From Marivita lacus (GTDB taxonomy: Bacteria > Pseudomonadota > Alphaproteobacteria > Rhodobacterales > Rhodobacteraceae): 64,000 nucleotides of DNA. This document shows positions 17,523 to 25,925 of the stretch, piece after piece. The DNA lies in assembly GCF_014637725.1 (NCBI RefSeq), contig NZ_BMFC01000014.1, positions 1 through 64,000 on the forward strand, given 5' to 3'. The notes beneath the pieces are model-generated. The model made no database searches, was not told the DNA's origin, and was given only the letters and a program-made list of their open reading frames with translations. The position numbers were made by a program, and so were the translations under genes. Numbering within the stretch: position 1 is the stretch's first letter; each line of letters begins with the position of its first letter.

Positions 17523-17540
17523 ATTCACAGAAGTGAATAA
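17523..17540 (-). promoter_or_regulatory. candidate SoxR operator upstream of soxX
   Basis: A perfect dyad, ATTCAC-AGAA-GTGAAT (17523-17538), is extended to TTATTCAC on the minus strand. It lies 90 bases upstream of the soxX start in the 128-base soxW-soxX gap. The soxW-soxX interval is a known SoxR-binding region in related sox clusters. The exact site assigned here is inference. Confidence 0.7.
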
Positions 17541-17561
17541 TTGAGTGTGAGTGTTGCAGGC

Positions 17562-18137
17562 TCAGTCCGTGCTGCCGTTGTTGCGCTCCTGGATCATGCG
17601 GGCATGGTAGCGTTGAAAATCTTCTTCGCTGTCAAGCAGATAGCGCTTTTCCGCGACCCATGTAAACATGTCCAGCGTCGTCCCCTTGCCAAAGGCTCCG
17701 GGCATGACGGCAACCGACGCTTCAAGCGCATTTTGACCCTCGGGCACCTCTTCGGGCAGGAAAACGATGTTCGGAGTGAACATGACCCGCCACTTCCGCG
17801 CCATGTCTTTTTCCGACAGCGTCTCGCCATCGAAATCCGTGACCTCGATGTCGCCGTGCAGGTTCATCTGCACCACGAAATAGGTCTCCCCGATGAAGTC
17901 GCTGATGCTGGGGTCCGAGAACACCTCCTCGTGCATCTTGGTGCAGTAGATGCAGCCGCGCTGTTCGAAGAACAGCACCAGCCGCTTGCCCTCGGCATTG
18001 GCCTCTTCGAGGTCCTCGCGCAGATCCTTGAACGTGTCCCGCATCCACGGTTGCTTGTGCAGACCGTCATCCCCCAGCTCTGCCGCCACGGGAAGCGCCA
18101 TCATCAGCGCCAGCGCGCTACTTAGTACAAGTCTCAT
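17562..18137 (-). CDS. soxW: SoxW, periplasmic thioredoxin
   Basis: 191 residues starting at the ATG at 18137, which follows a strong GGAGGAGGACGGAAG. The same frame stays open further upstream through soxV, but the signal peptide MRLVLSSALALMMALPVAA and the ribosome site fix this start. The thioredoxin-fold active site is Cys62-Ile-Tyr-Cys65. It receives electrons from SoxV and is thought to reduce or reactivate SoxYZ. Confidence 0.92.
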   Translation of the reverse strand: MRLVLSSALALMMALPVAAELGDDGLHKQPWMRDTFKDLREDLEEANAEGKRLVLFFEQRGCIYCTKMHEEVFSDPSISDFIGETYFVVQMNLHGDIEVTDFDGETLSEKDMARKWRVMFTPNIVFLPEEVPEGQNALEASVAVMPGAFGKGTTLDMFTWVAEKRYLLDSEEDFQRYHARMIQERNNGSTD

Positions 18138-18166
18138 CTTCCGTCCTCCTCCACAAAGGTTGGCGA

Positions 18167-18904
18167 TCATCCCAGCGATGACCAATTCGGAAACCAGCGC
18201 AACATAGCGTCCGCGATCAGGTTCACGGTATCGGTTGCGATCAACAGCGCAAACAGGATCAGCATGCCCCCCATGACCTTTTCGGCATAGCCGAGGAAAC
18301 TGCGGTTGCGCGCTGTCCAGCGCAGGAACGGGCCGGAAAACAGCGCGGCAACCACGAAGGGTGCTGTCATCCCTACCCCGTACACGAAGAGCAGCAGACC
18401 GCCCTGATAGATGTCCCCCATCCCACCCGCGATCATCAGGATCGACGCCAGCGCCGGGCCGACACAAGGCGTCCAGCCAAATCCGAAGGCAAGCCCCATC
18501 ACGTAAGCGCCCACAAGCGTGGTTGGTTCGGCCTTCGCTTCGACCCGCGCCTCTCGGTATAGGATCGGAATGCGCACGACGCCAAGGAAATGCAGGCCGA
18601 ACGCTGCCAGAACCGCAGCCGCGACATAGCGCAGGGGTTCGTGGAAATCGGCAAAGGCCTGACCGACAGCCGTGGCTCCCATGCCGAGCAGCACGAAGAT
18701 CGTCGTCACGCCCAGCGCGAACAGGCAGGCCGACAGCACGAGGTTCCACGCAATCCCGCGCGGCACATCCTCTTCGCCCTTGAGTTCGTTCATCGAGATC
18801 CCGGCCATGTAGCACAGGTAGAACGGCACCATCGGCAGGATGCAGGGGGTAAAGAAACTCAGGATCCCCGCCAGTGCCGCGCCCGCGAAAGAAATGTCGA
18901 ACAT
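18167..18904 (-). CDS. soxV: SoxV, CcdA/DsbD-type membrane electron transporter
   Basis: 245 residues, about six membrane helices. It carries thiol electrons from cytoplasmic thioredoxin across the membrane to SoxW and SoxS. The CcdA signatures are SFFTPCILPMVPFYLCYMAG (Cys21, Cys31) and FGWTPCVGPALASI. It is divergent from soxS, with a 69-base intergenic region, and is followed by soxW 29 bases downstream. Confidence 0.94.
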   Translation of the reverse strand: MFDISFAGAALAGILSFFTPCILPMVPFYLCYMAGISMNELKGEEDVPRGIAWNLVLSACLFALGVTTIFVLLGMGATAVGQAFADFHEPLRYVAAAVLAAFGLHFLGVVRIPILYREARVEAKAEPTTLVGAYVMGLAFGFGWTPCVGPALASILMIAGGMGDIYQGGLLLFVYGVGMTAPFVVAALFSGPFLRWTARNRSFLGYAEKVMGGMLILFALLIATDTVNLIADAMLRWFPNWSSLG

Positions 18905-18922
18905 GGACGGAGATTCCTTGAA

Positions 18923-18940
18923 TTATTCACATATTCAAAC
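18923..18940 (+). promoter_or_regulatory. candidate SoxR operator in the soxV-soxS gap
   Basis: Plus-strand TTATTCAC, four bases, then a degenerate second half TCAAAC. It shares the TTATTCAC octamer with the soxX and soxB sites. A further GTGAAT half-site overlaps the soxS start (18970-18975). It would control both divergent transcripts. The second half-site is poor, so this copy is the weakest dyad. Confidence 0.55.
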
Positions 18941-18973
18941 TAAGTAATTTGTTGTAACTTCGTCAATTGGTGA

Positions 18974-19375
18974 ATGATGAAAGCCATCAACGCTCTCGCA
19001 CTTGCTGCTGCACTGGTTTCTCCGGCCTGGGCCGGGACAGCCTTTGCAGAGCCGCAATTGATTATGGTCGAACAGCCGGGGTGCATCTATTGCGAACGGT
19101 GGGACGCCGAGATCGGACCAGCCTATCCCAAAACGGCCGAAGGGAAATTTGCGCCACTTATTCGGGCAAATCTGCGCGAAGGCCCCCCCGAGGGCATCAC
19201 TTATGCGCGCCGCGTGCTTTTCACCCCGACATTTGTTCTGGTAAACAATGGCGAGGAACAGGCCCGCATCGAAGGCTACCCCGGAGAAGATTTCTTCTGG
19301 CCGCTGCTCACACGGCTGCTGGAAGACACCACTGATTTCTCTGCGCCCGGCGCAACGGAAACGGTCAGGAACTAG
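18974..19375 (+). CDS. soxS: SoxS, periplasmic thioredoxin-like protein
   Basis: 133 residues with a signal peptide (...ALALAAALVSPAWAGTAFA) and the active site Cys37-Ile-Tyr-Cys40 in EQPGCIYCERWDAEI. SoxS proteins keep the Sox system active by reducing SoxYZ. The start may be the ATG at 18974 or the adjoining ATG at 18977. It is followed 9 bases later by soxR. Confidence 0.92.
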   Translation: MMKAINALALAAALVSPAWAGTAFAEPQLIMVEQPGCIYCERWDAEIGPAYPKTAEGKFAPLIRANLREGPPEGITYARRVLFTPTFVLVNNGEEQARIEGYPGEDFFWPLLTRLLEDTTDFSAPGATETVRN

Positions 19376-19384
19376 AGGCACGGC

Positions 19385-19720
19385 ATGGCACTTCCCCAGC
19401 TTGGTCCAGATCTGAACGACGAAGAGCTTGACCGGATCGTCGACAAGGCGACCGCCGCGTCCAACTTTCTCAAGGCGATCAGCCATGAAGGCCGGCTGAT
19501 GATTCTGTGTCATCTCGTGACCGGCGAGAAATCCGTGACCGAACTCGAGGAACTGCTTGCGGCGCGTCAGGCGGCGGTGTCGCAACAATTGTCGCGCCTG
19601 CGGCTGGAAGGACTTGTCATTCCCCGCCGCGATGGCAAGACGATCTATTACCGGCTTGCTGATGACAAACCGCGCAAGATGCTGGAATGCGTCTACGAGT
19701 TGTTCTGCAAAGACGACTGA
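19385..19720 (+). CDS. soxR: SoxR, ArsR-family repressor of the sox genes
   Basis: 111-residue winged-helix DNA-binding protein. The ArsR pattern is FLKAISHEGRLMILCHLVTGEKSVTELEELLAARQAAVSQQLSRLRLEGLVIPRRDGKTIYYRL. Recognition helix is QAAVSQQLSRL. Cysteines in MILCHL and the C-terminal MLECVYELFC could sense sulfane sulfur, as in other persulfide-responsive ArsR proteins. GAGG precedes the start. Its targets are probably the three TTATTCAC dyads in this cluster. Confidence 0.93.
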   Translation: MALPQLGPDLNDEELDRIVDKATAASNFLKAISHEGRLMILCHLVTGEKSVTELEELLAARQAAVSQQLSRLRLEGLVIPRRDGKTIYYRLADDKPRKMLECVYELFCKDD

Positions 19721-19802
19721 CCCCGCGCGCTTACTCTTTTCTTGCTCTCACATCTCACTGGCCGCATACTTGATGCGGGAGCCTGTCTTGGGAGGACAGC
19801 AC

Positions 19803-20864
19803 ATGCTGGAGAGCGTTCCGGAACACATTCTTGTGGCTGGTATCGGTTTGTTTGGTGGCGTCCTGCTGGGACTTGCCGCCAGACTGGGCCGCTTCTGCAC
19901 ACTGGGCGCGATCGAAGACCTGCTTTATGGCGGGTCCGACACGCGGCTTCGCATGTGGGGCATTGCCATAGGCATCGCGATCATCGGCAGCTTCGCCCTC
20001 ATGGGCGCGGGCTTTGTCGAGGCGGAAACCACCTATTACCTGTCGATCAACTGGCTGCCCTGGGCGTCGGTCGTCGGCGGGCTGATGTTCGGCTATGGAA
20101 TGGCCCTTGCTGGCAATTGCGGCTATGGCGCGGTGGCCCGTCTTGGCGGCGGCGACCTGCGCAGTTTCGTGATCGTGCTGGTTATGGGTGTCGCGACCTA
20201 TGTTGTTCTCAGCGGCCCGCTTGCGCCCCTGCGCGATATGCTGTTCCCGCAAAGCCCGGTTCTGCCCGGTGAGGTGCCACCGGGGATCGCCCATGCCACT
20301 GCTCATTGGACAGGCCTGTCGGCCAATGTCATCGGGTTGAGTATCGGCATCGCGGTCCTGATCCTGTCGGCCAGTTCACGCGCCTTCGTCGAGAAACCCA
20401 AGGCCGCGATCTGGGCCGCAGTGGTCGGCATCGCCATCATAAGCGGCTGGGCGGGCACGTCGTGGGTCGCCCAGACCGGGTTCGAAGCCCTGCCTGTCGT
20501 GTCGCACAGCTTTGCCGCCCCACTGGGCGAGAGCATCATGTGGTGGATGATAGGATCGGCGCAACCGGTCAGCTTTGCCGTCGGATCGGTTGCGGGCGTC
20601 TGGTTCGGCGCCTTCACCGGGTCACTCATCAAGGGCCATTTCCGCTGGGAAGCCTGCGAAGACCCGCGCGAATTGCGCCGTCAGATCTTTGGCGCCGCCC
20701 TGATGGGTGTGGGTGCCGTGATCGCGCTGGGATGCACTGTTGGACAGGGCATCAGCGCCTTTTCCATGCTGGCCTTCAGCGCCCCGGTGACGTTCCTTGC
20801 CATCTTCGCAGGGGCCGCCCTTGGGCTGCGGCAATTGATCGTCGGGTTCAGCCCGGCCGAATAA
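19803..20864 (+). CDS. YeeE/YedE-family transporter (SoxT-like)
   Basis: 353 residues, about nine membrane segments. The start at 19803 follows GGGAGGACAGCAC. The family takes up thiosulfate or related sulfur compounds (TsuA type). Three conserved membrane cysteines are seen: Cys32 (GRFCTLGA), Cys106 (LAGNCGYG) and Cys311 (ALGCTVGQG). It lies 82 bases downstream of soxR on the same strand and probably belongs to the soxSR unit. A paralogue is at 44971-46032. Confidence 0.88.
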   Translation: MLESVPEHILVAGIGLFGGVLLGLAARLGRFCTLGAIEDLLYGGSDTRLRMWGIAIGIAIIGSFALMGAGFVEAETTYYLSINWLPWASVVGGLMFGYGMALAGNCGYGAVARLGGGDLRSFVIVLVMGVATYVVLSGPLAPLRDMLFPQSPVLPGEVPPGIAHATAHWTGLSANVIGLSIGIAVLILSASSRAFVEKPKAAIWAAVVGIAIISGWAGTSWVAQTGFEALPVVSHSFAAPLGESIMWWMIGSAQPVSFAVGSVAGVWFGAFTGSLIKGHFRWEACEDPRELRRQIFGAALMGVGAVIALGCTVGQGISAFSMLAFSAPVTFLAIFAGAALGLRQLIVGFSPAE

Positions 20865-20928
20865 AGCGGCAAACCAGACGCGCCGCACGCCGATCCGTTG
20901 CCGAAGAATCACGCTGTCAAATTAATTT

Positions 20929-20944
20929 ACCGCCACAAGGCGGT
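20929..20944 (+). terminator. weak hairpin after the YeeE/YedE gene
   Basis: ACCGCC-acaa-GGCGGT is a perfect 6-bp stem 65 bases past the transporter stop. A T run follows only 8 bases later (20953-20957), so termination is plausible but not convincing. Confidence 0.35.
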
Positions 20945-21027
20945 TCGGCGCGTTTTTGCCTTCTAACGTGCTCAATGCCGGTTACTCTAAAGATAAAAAT
21001 AAAACTAAAGAGCAGGCACACAGGTAT

Positions 21028-22092
21028 ATGGGAACGGCTTTCAACGGCACGTTCGTCATCTCCTGGTCGCAGACAACGATAGACACGCTTCAGTCGGCTC
21101 CGGTCGATTTCCTGAAGGTCGGTGTAACATGGGGTTGGGAAGGTGAGGCCGTTCGCGTGGATGGTCCCAACGATCTGCTGCGACTGGACGATGCGGAAGG
21201 TGAAGCAGAGCGGCGCAAACGGGCCGCCCGTATGGTGCGGCGCCTTGTCGGTGCGGCCATCGACGACACCATCGATCTTGGCACAGTCTCGATTGACCAC
21301 CCTATCGCGGACAAATGTTTCGTGCTCACCGACGGCAAAAGCACCTATACCGTCACCCTGATCGAGTCCGGCACGCGCAAACCGCCGCTGTTGATGTTTC
21401 TCAACACCATGCCGCCCCGCAACCGGGATCTCTGGGTCGTCCACACCGCCCTTACCAACAGTGTCACGCAAAGCGACGCGGAACATCAGGGGGCTGTGAT
21501 CTGCTTCACCCCCGGCACGCGCATCCTGACACCCGATGGAATCAAGCTGATCGAAGAGCTGCGCGAAGGCGATTACGTGCAGACCAAGGACAATGGCCGG
21601 CAGCCGATCCAGTGGATGGGTCAACGCCGGATGAGCGGCGCACGGCTGTTTGCGATGCCGAAATTGCGCCCGATCCGCATTCGCGCCGGATTGTTCGGGC
21701 TGGATGAACCCGATGAGGACCTGTTGGTGTCTCCGGAACACCGGATGCTGATCAAGGGGCGCGTCGCGATGGACCTGTTCAACACGCCCGAAGTACTGGT
21801 GGCGGCGCGCGATCTGGCCGATCATGACCGCGTGTCCGTAGACCTGAACGTGCGCGAAATCACCTACGTTCACATGCTGTTGCCCCGGCACGAGATCCTC
21901 TTCGCGAACGGCGTCGAATCCGAAAGCTTCCACCCCGCCAATGCCGCGCTTTCGACTCTGGACCCGGCGGATCGGTCTCGCCTCAGGGAGGCGTTGCCGA
22001 ATGTCGAATTCAACCCGCAAGCCTATGGCAGCTATGCGCGGCGCAAACTGTCATCGTCCGAGGCCGCGATCCTGACGCATCAGGCGGCCTGA
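21028..22092 (+). CDS. Hint-domain protein
   Basis: 354 residues. The ATG at 21028 is favoured; a TTG in frame at 20956 would add 24 residues, and neither has a strong ribosome site. Residues 1-155 match nothing I recognise. From Cys159 a Hedgehog/intein (Hint) domain begins: CFTPGTRILTPDGIKLIEELREGDYVQTKDNGRQPIQWMG, ending with the SPEHRMLIKG and HEILFANGVESESFHP blocks. Such proteins are frequent in Rhodobacteraceae and may cleave themselves at the cysteine, but no C-terminal extein is present. No signal peptide is visible. Confidence 0.82.
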   Translation: MGTAFNGTFVISWSQTTIDTLQSAPVDFLKVGVTWGWEGEAVRVDGPNDLLRLDDAEGEAERRKRAARMVRRLVGAAIDDTIDLGTVSIDHPIADKCFVLTDGKSTYTVTLIESGTRKPPLLMFLNTMPPRNRDLWVVHTALTNSVTQSDAEHQGAVICFTPGTRILTPDGIKLIEELREGDYVQTKDNGRQPIQWMGQRRMSGARLFAMPKLRPIRIRAGLFGLDEPDEDLLVSPEHRMLIKGRVAMDLFNTPEVLVAARDLADHDRVSVDLNVREITYVHMLLPRHEILFANGVESESFHPANAALSTLDPADRSRLREALPNVEFNPQAYGSYARRKLSSSEAAILTHQAA

Positions 22093-22129
22093 ACCGAGCA
22101 TTGCCGGGTCCTGCTTTGCGGGTTTCGGC

Positions 22130-22651
22130 TCAGTCGAACACGTCCTGCGGCTCGACACCCCAATACGCGCCCTTGCGTGCCCAGCCTCTGTAGCCACCGG
22201 CAGTCAGTTCGCACCATTCCAACTGGCACTCGCGCAATTCGGCCACCACACCCATCGACAATTGCGCAGTGACCTGCGCCGAAGGATCGGGCCGGGCGTG
22301 CAGGTTGAGCAACTCCACCTCGACAATCGCGGTGCGCACGCCTGACAGCAGCGAGTAATGCACCCAGCCGCCCGCGCCGTCACGGTCCTGCACGCGCCGC
22401 CAGTGGCCATGTTCGGCGGTGATCTGCAAAGGCATGCTGCGGCGTTTGTAGACCCAGTCGATTCGATGCGACAGCGACGGTCCACGCCGCACATTGCCCT
22501 CGTTCGCCTTCATCGAGACAAAGCGCGGCAGGGGCAGATTGGTCACCGATCCCTTTTCAGCCGACATCGCGGGCACGGAATTCAGAATCCCCACGATCAA
22601 TGCGACGGACAGGGATTTTACCGTCAACGCCCGGAACGAATGCCAGCTCAT
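22130..22651 (-). CDS. secreted SH3-like domain protein
   Basis: 173 residues from the ATG at 22651. The signal segment is ALTVKSLSVALIVGILNSVPAMSA. It has two bacterial SH3-like repeats: RFVSMKANEGNVRRGPSLSHRIDWVYKRRSMPLQITAEHGHWRRVQDRDGAGGWVHYSLLSG, and ELLNLHARPDPSAQVTAQLSMGVVAELRECQLEWCELTAGGYRGWARKGAYWG. These domains usually bind peptidoglycan or envelope proteins. It is divergent from the dehydrogenase gene. Confidence 0.88.
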   Translation of the reverse strand: MSWHSFRALTVKSLSVALIVGILNSVPAMSAEKGSVTNLPLPRFVSMKANEGNVRRGPSLSHRIDWVYKRRSMPLQITAEHGHWRRVQDRDGAGGWVHYSLLSGVRTAIVEVELLNLHARPDPSAQVTAQLSMGVVAELRECQLEWCELTAGGYRGWARKGAYWGVEPQDVFD

Positions 22652-22769
22652 GTGATGCGCCTCAATTTGCTTGGGTTTTTTGTTTTTGACGGCAGGTTCT
22701 TGTACCTGCCGCGCCTTTGGGACACTCTGCCAAAACCTGACACGCCGGGGAAGTAGCGGGAGCACGTCC

Positions 22770-23756
22770 ATGCCATCAAAACGTCTGAGTGTTGTCGTGA
22801 CGCGACGTTTGCCTGACGCCGTCGAGACGCGCCTGAAGGAGCTGTTCGACGTCCGACTGCGAGACAGCGACGCACCGATGACACAGGCCGAACTCACCGA
22901 GGCGGTCAAATCGGCAGATGTCCTCGTTCCGACCGTGACAGACCGTATCGACGCTGGCCTGATAGGACAGGCCGGAGACCGCCTGCGCCTGATCGCCAAT
23001 TTCGGTGCCGGTGTCGATCACATCGATGTCGACACAGCCCGCAGCCGCGGCATTCTCGTGTCGAACACGCCCGGTGTCGTCACCGAAGACACCGCCGACA
23101 TGGTGCTTGCCCTGATGCTGAGCGTAACGCGCCGCATCCAGGAAGGCCTCAACGTCATGCAGAGCGGCGATTGGGAAGGCTGGGCTCCCACCGCGTTTCT
23201 GGGAGGACGTCTGGGCGGACGCCGCCTTGGCATTCTCGGCATGGGTCGCATCGGTCAGGCTGTCGCCCGCCGCGCCCGCGCATTCGGCATGCAGATCCAT
23301 TACCACAACCGCCGCCGCCTGCGTCCGGAAACCGAAGACGCGCTCGAGGCGACCTATTGGGAAAGCCTCGACCAGATGGTCGCGCGCATGGACATCCTGT
23401 CGGTGAACTGCCCACACACGCCATCCACCTTCCACCTGCTGAATGCGCGGAGGTTGAAACTGCTCAAACCCAGCGCGGTGATCGTGAACACCTCCCGCGG
23501 AGAGGTGATCGACGAAAACGCCCTGACCCGAATGCTCAAGGCGGGTGACCTGGCCGGTGCGGGACTTGACGTCTACGAACATGGCCATCGCGGCAATCCC
23601 GAATTGCGCAACATGCCGAATGTCGTGATGCTGCCACATATGGGGTCGGCTACGCAGGAAGGCCGCCTCGAGATGGGCGAGAAAGTCATCATCAACGTCA
23701 AGACCTTTGCCGATGGTCACCGCCCACCGGATCAGGTGGTGCCCGCCATGCTGTGA
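22770..23756 (+). CDS. D-2-hydroxyacid dehydrogenase (glyoxylate/hydroxypyruvate reductase type)
   Basis: 328 residues, start at 22770 with GGGAG 7 bases upstream. NAD(P)-dependent reduction of a 2-oxoacid. Visible are NFGAGVDHIDVDTARSRGILVSNTPGVVTEDTAD, the nucleotide-binding GILGMGRIGQAVARR, the catalytic arginine in NTSRGEVIDE, the glutamate in LDVYEHG and the histidine in LPHMGSAT. The pattern is closest to the GyaR/glyoxylate reductase group. The exact substrate cannot be read from sequence. Confidence 0.9.
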   Translation: MPSKRLSVVVTRRLPDAVETRLKELFDVRLRDSDAPMTQAELTEAVKSADVLVPTVTDRIDAGLIGQAGDRLRLIANFGAGVDHIDVDTARSRGILVSNTPGVVTEDTADMVLALMLSVTRRIQEGLNVMQSGDWEGWAPTAFLGGRLGGRRLGILGMGRIGQAVARRARAFGMQIHYHNRRRLRPETEDALEATYWESLDQMVARMDILSVNCPHTPSTFHLLNARRLKLLKPSAVIVNTSRGEVIDENALTRMLKAGDLAGAGLDVYEHGHRGNPELRNMPNVVMLPHMGSATQEGRLEMGEKVIINVKTFADGHRPPDQVVPAML

Positions 23757-23807
23757 CAGGGGCGTTCTGCCCTTGCCTTCAGCATATGTCTGAGCGATGA
23801 ACAAAGC

Positions 23808-24488
23808 ATGAACGCGCTCGAATTTTCTTTCCAGGATCAAACCCTGTACGCTTTGCCGACCGGCGGGCTATTCTGGCCGTCCCAAGACCTTCTTGTCGTG
23901 TCCGACCTGCACCTTGGCAAATCCGCCCGCGCGGCGCGGTTCGGCGGCGCGCAATTGCCCCCCTACGAGACGACGGAAACGCTGACACGGCTGGCAAGTG
24001 ACCTGCACTCGACAGGCGCGCGCCGCGTGATCTGCCTCGGCGACAGTTTTGACGCACCAATGCTGCAAGGCGCGCTGCCCGAATCCGACCTTCTGACCCT
24101 GACCACTCTGCAAGCGGGCCTTGACTGGGTCTGGATCGAAGGCAACCACGATCCCGGCCCCGTCGAACTGGGCGGCACCCATCGTCGCAGTCTCGCACTT
24201 GGCCCCCTGCACTTCCGCCACATCGCCGAAACCACCACGACGCCGGGCGAGGTAAGCGGGCACTACCACCCCAAGGCCACGCTGTCGCTTCGCGGTCGGG
24301 CGCTGACACGGCCCTGTTTCCTCTTTGACGACACGCGTCTGATCCTGCCCGCTTACGGGGCCTTTACCGGCGGGTTGCACTGTCATGACCCGGCGTTGAC
24401 ACGGCTGATGTCGCGTGGCGCGCAGGCGATCCTGACAGGCGCGCGCCCCTGCAAAATCCCGATGCCGGGGCTCGCCCCCTTGTCTTGA
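23808..24488 (+). CDS. pdeM: ligase-associated DNA-damage-response metallophosphoesterase PdeM
   Basis: 226 residues of the calcineurin-like phosphoesterase fold. Metal-binding blocks are VVSDLHLGKS, CLGDSFD, IEGNHDPG and VSGHYHPKA. PdeM genes usually neighbour genes for ATP-dependent DNA ligase and Lhr helicase; none is in this window, so its partner genes lie elsewhere or are missing. The stop lies 26 bases before the favoured start of the thioesterase gene. Confidence 0.87.
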   Translation: MNALEFSFQDQTLYALPTGGLFWPSQDLLVVSDLHLGKSARAARFGGAQLPPYETTETLTRLASDLHSTGARRVICLGDSFDAPMLQGALPESDLLTLTTLQAGLDWVWIEGNHDPGPVELGGTHRRSLALGPLHFRHIAETTTTPGEVSGHYHPKATLSLRGRALTRPCFLFDDTRLILPAYGAFTGGLHCHDPALTRLMSRGAQAILTGARPCKIPMPGLAPLS

Positions 24489-24514
24489 CCCGCGCGGCAT
24501 GCTCACTGGTTGAC

Positions 24515-24928
24515 ATGACCATGAACCCGCGCATCCAGGCCAGTTTCGACCGCCAGTCCATGATGGCGACGCTGGGCGCGCAGCTCGTCGAAACCGGCGA
24601 TGGCACAGCGACCATCACCGCGCCGATCCTGCCCGGTGCGCGGCAACAACAGGGTTTTGGCCATGCAGGCCTGACCTTTTCCATCGGGGACAGCGCGGCG
24701 GGGTACGCGGCCCTGACCCTGATCCCCGACACGCAGGAAATCGTGACCGCCGAGATAAAGATCAACCTGCTGGCCCCGGCCATCGGCGACCGCCTGATCG
24801 CCCGTGGTCGCGTGATCAAACCCGGGCGCCGACTGATTGTCGTGACCTCGGATGTCTATGCGGAAACCAATGGCACAGAACGCCATATCGCCTGCCTCAT
24901 GGGCACGATGATACCGGTGGATCTCTGA
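24515..24928 (+). CDS. PaaI-type hotdog thioesterase
   Basis: 137 residues from the ATG at 24515. A TTG at 24485 overlapping the pdeM stop is an alternative start, and neither has a strong ribosome site. The hotdog-fold pattern is GFGHAGLTFSIGDSAAGYAAL (catalytic Asp/Ser region), EIVTAEIKINLLAPAIGDRLIARGRVIKPGRRLIVVTSDVYAE and CLMGTMIPV. It should hydrolyse acyl-CoA thioesters; the acyl group is unknown. Confidence 0.85.
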   Translation: MTMNPRIQASFDRQSMMATLGAQLVETGDGTATITAPILPGARQQQGFGHAGLTFSIGDSAAGYAALTLIPDTQEIVTAEIKINLLAPAIGDRLIARGRVIKPGRRLIVVTSDVYAETNGTERHIACLMGTMIPVDL

Positions 24929-24939
24929 AGGAGACGTAA

Positions 24940-25887
24940 ATGCCGACATACAACCAGCCCCTTGGCGGCAATACATCGCCGCGATTTTCCGGCCCCAACA
25001 CGATGATGCGCCTGCCGACGCAGATCACGGCCGAAGGGCTGGACGCCTGTTTCGTCGGCATCCCGATGGATCACGGCGCATCGAACCGCCCCGGGACACG
25101 GCTTGGCCCGCGCCAGATTCGCGAAGAAAGCCGGATGATCCGCCCCTACAACATGGCCACGGGTGCAGCCCCGTTCGAGTGCATGCAAGTGGCCGATATC
25201 GGCGATGTTGCAGTAAATACATTCGATTTGAAGAAAACCATCGGCATTATCGCAGATCATTACCGCAACATCCTCAAACACGGCACCATCCCGCTGACAC
25301 TGGGTGGCGACCACACGCTGACCTGGCCGATCCTGCGGGCGATCAAGGAAAAACATGGCCCCGTCGCCCTGATCCATGTCGATGCCCATGCCGACACGAG
25401 CGACGAGATGTTCGGCGAAAAAGAAGCCCATGGCACCCCGTTCCGCCGCGCCTGGGAGGAAGGCTGCCTGATCAACGACAAGGTCTGGCAGATCGGCCTG
25501 CGCGGTTCAGGCTATTCCCCGGACGACTGGAACTGGGCGCGCGATCAGGGCTGGACGGTGATCCCGGCCGAACAATGCTGGTACACATCGCTGGCCCCGC
25601 TGATGGCGGACATCCGCGCGCGGATCGGCGATGCGCCGGTCTATCTCAGCTATGACATCGACAGCCTGGACCCGGCTTTCGCGCCCGGCACCGGCACGGT
25701 CGAAATGGGCGGTCTCAGCACATGGCAGGCGCTGGAAATCGTGCGTGGCTGCGCGGGCCTCAACCTTGTCGGCGGTGATCTGGTCGAGGTCTCTCCACCG
25801 TTCGACACCACCGGCACGACCGCGTTGATCGCATCGAACCTGCTGTTCGAGATGCTTTGCGCGCTTCCCAAGGCACAGAAAAGGTAA
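24940..25887 (+). CDS. speB: agmatinase (ureohydrolase family)
   Basis: 315 residues. Hydrolyses agmatine to putrescine and urea, or is a close guanidino-hydrolase. All manganese-binding motifs are present: GGDHTLTWP, HVDAHADTSD and SYDIDSLDPAFAPGTGT. The N-terminal GIPMDHGASNRPGTRLGPRQIREESR is typical of SpeB. The start has GAAGGAGACG upstream. No agmatine-making speA is nearby, so another guanidino substrate (for example guanidinobutyrate) is possible. Confidence 0.88.
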   Translation: MPTYNQPLGGNTSPRFSGPNTMMRLPTQITAEGLDACFVGIPMDHGASNRPGTRLGPRQIREESRMIRPYNMATGAAPFECMQVADIGDVAVNTFDLKKTIGIIADHYRNILKHGTIPLTLGGDHTLTWPILRAIKEKHGPVALIHVDAHADTSDEMFGEKEAHGTPFRRAWEEGCLINDKVWQIGLRGSGYSPDDWNWARDQGWTVIPAEQCWYTSLAPLMADIRARIGDAPVYLSYDIDSLDPAFAPGTGTVEMGGLSTWQALEIVRGCAGLNLVGGDLVEVSPPFDTTGTTALIASNLLFEMLCALPKAQKR

Positions 25888-25888
25888 A

Positions 25889-25906
25889 GCCGGGCAAACG
25901 CCCGGC
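25889..25906. terminator. hairpin between convergent speB and folD
   Basis: GCCGGG-caaacg-CCCGGC is a perfect stem in the 38-base gap between the two convergent stop codons. No T run is present on either side, so strength is uncertain, but the position fits a shared terminator. Confidence 0.5.
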
Positions 25907-25925
25907 CTACGTGTCGTCGACGTGC

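Noticed and set aside
18138-18815. Upstream extension of the soxW frame through soxV
   Set aside because: The frame is open but overlaps the whole soxV coding region. The signal peptide and GGAGGAGG at 18137 define the soxW start.
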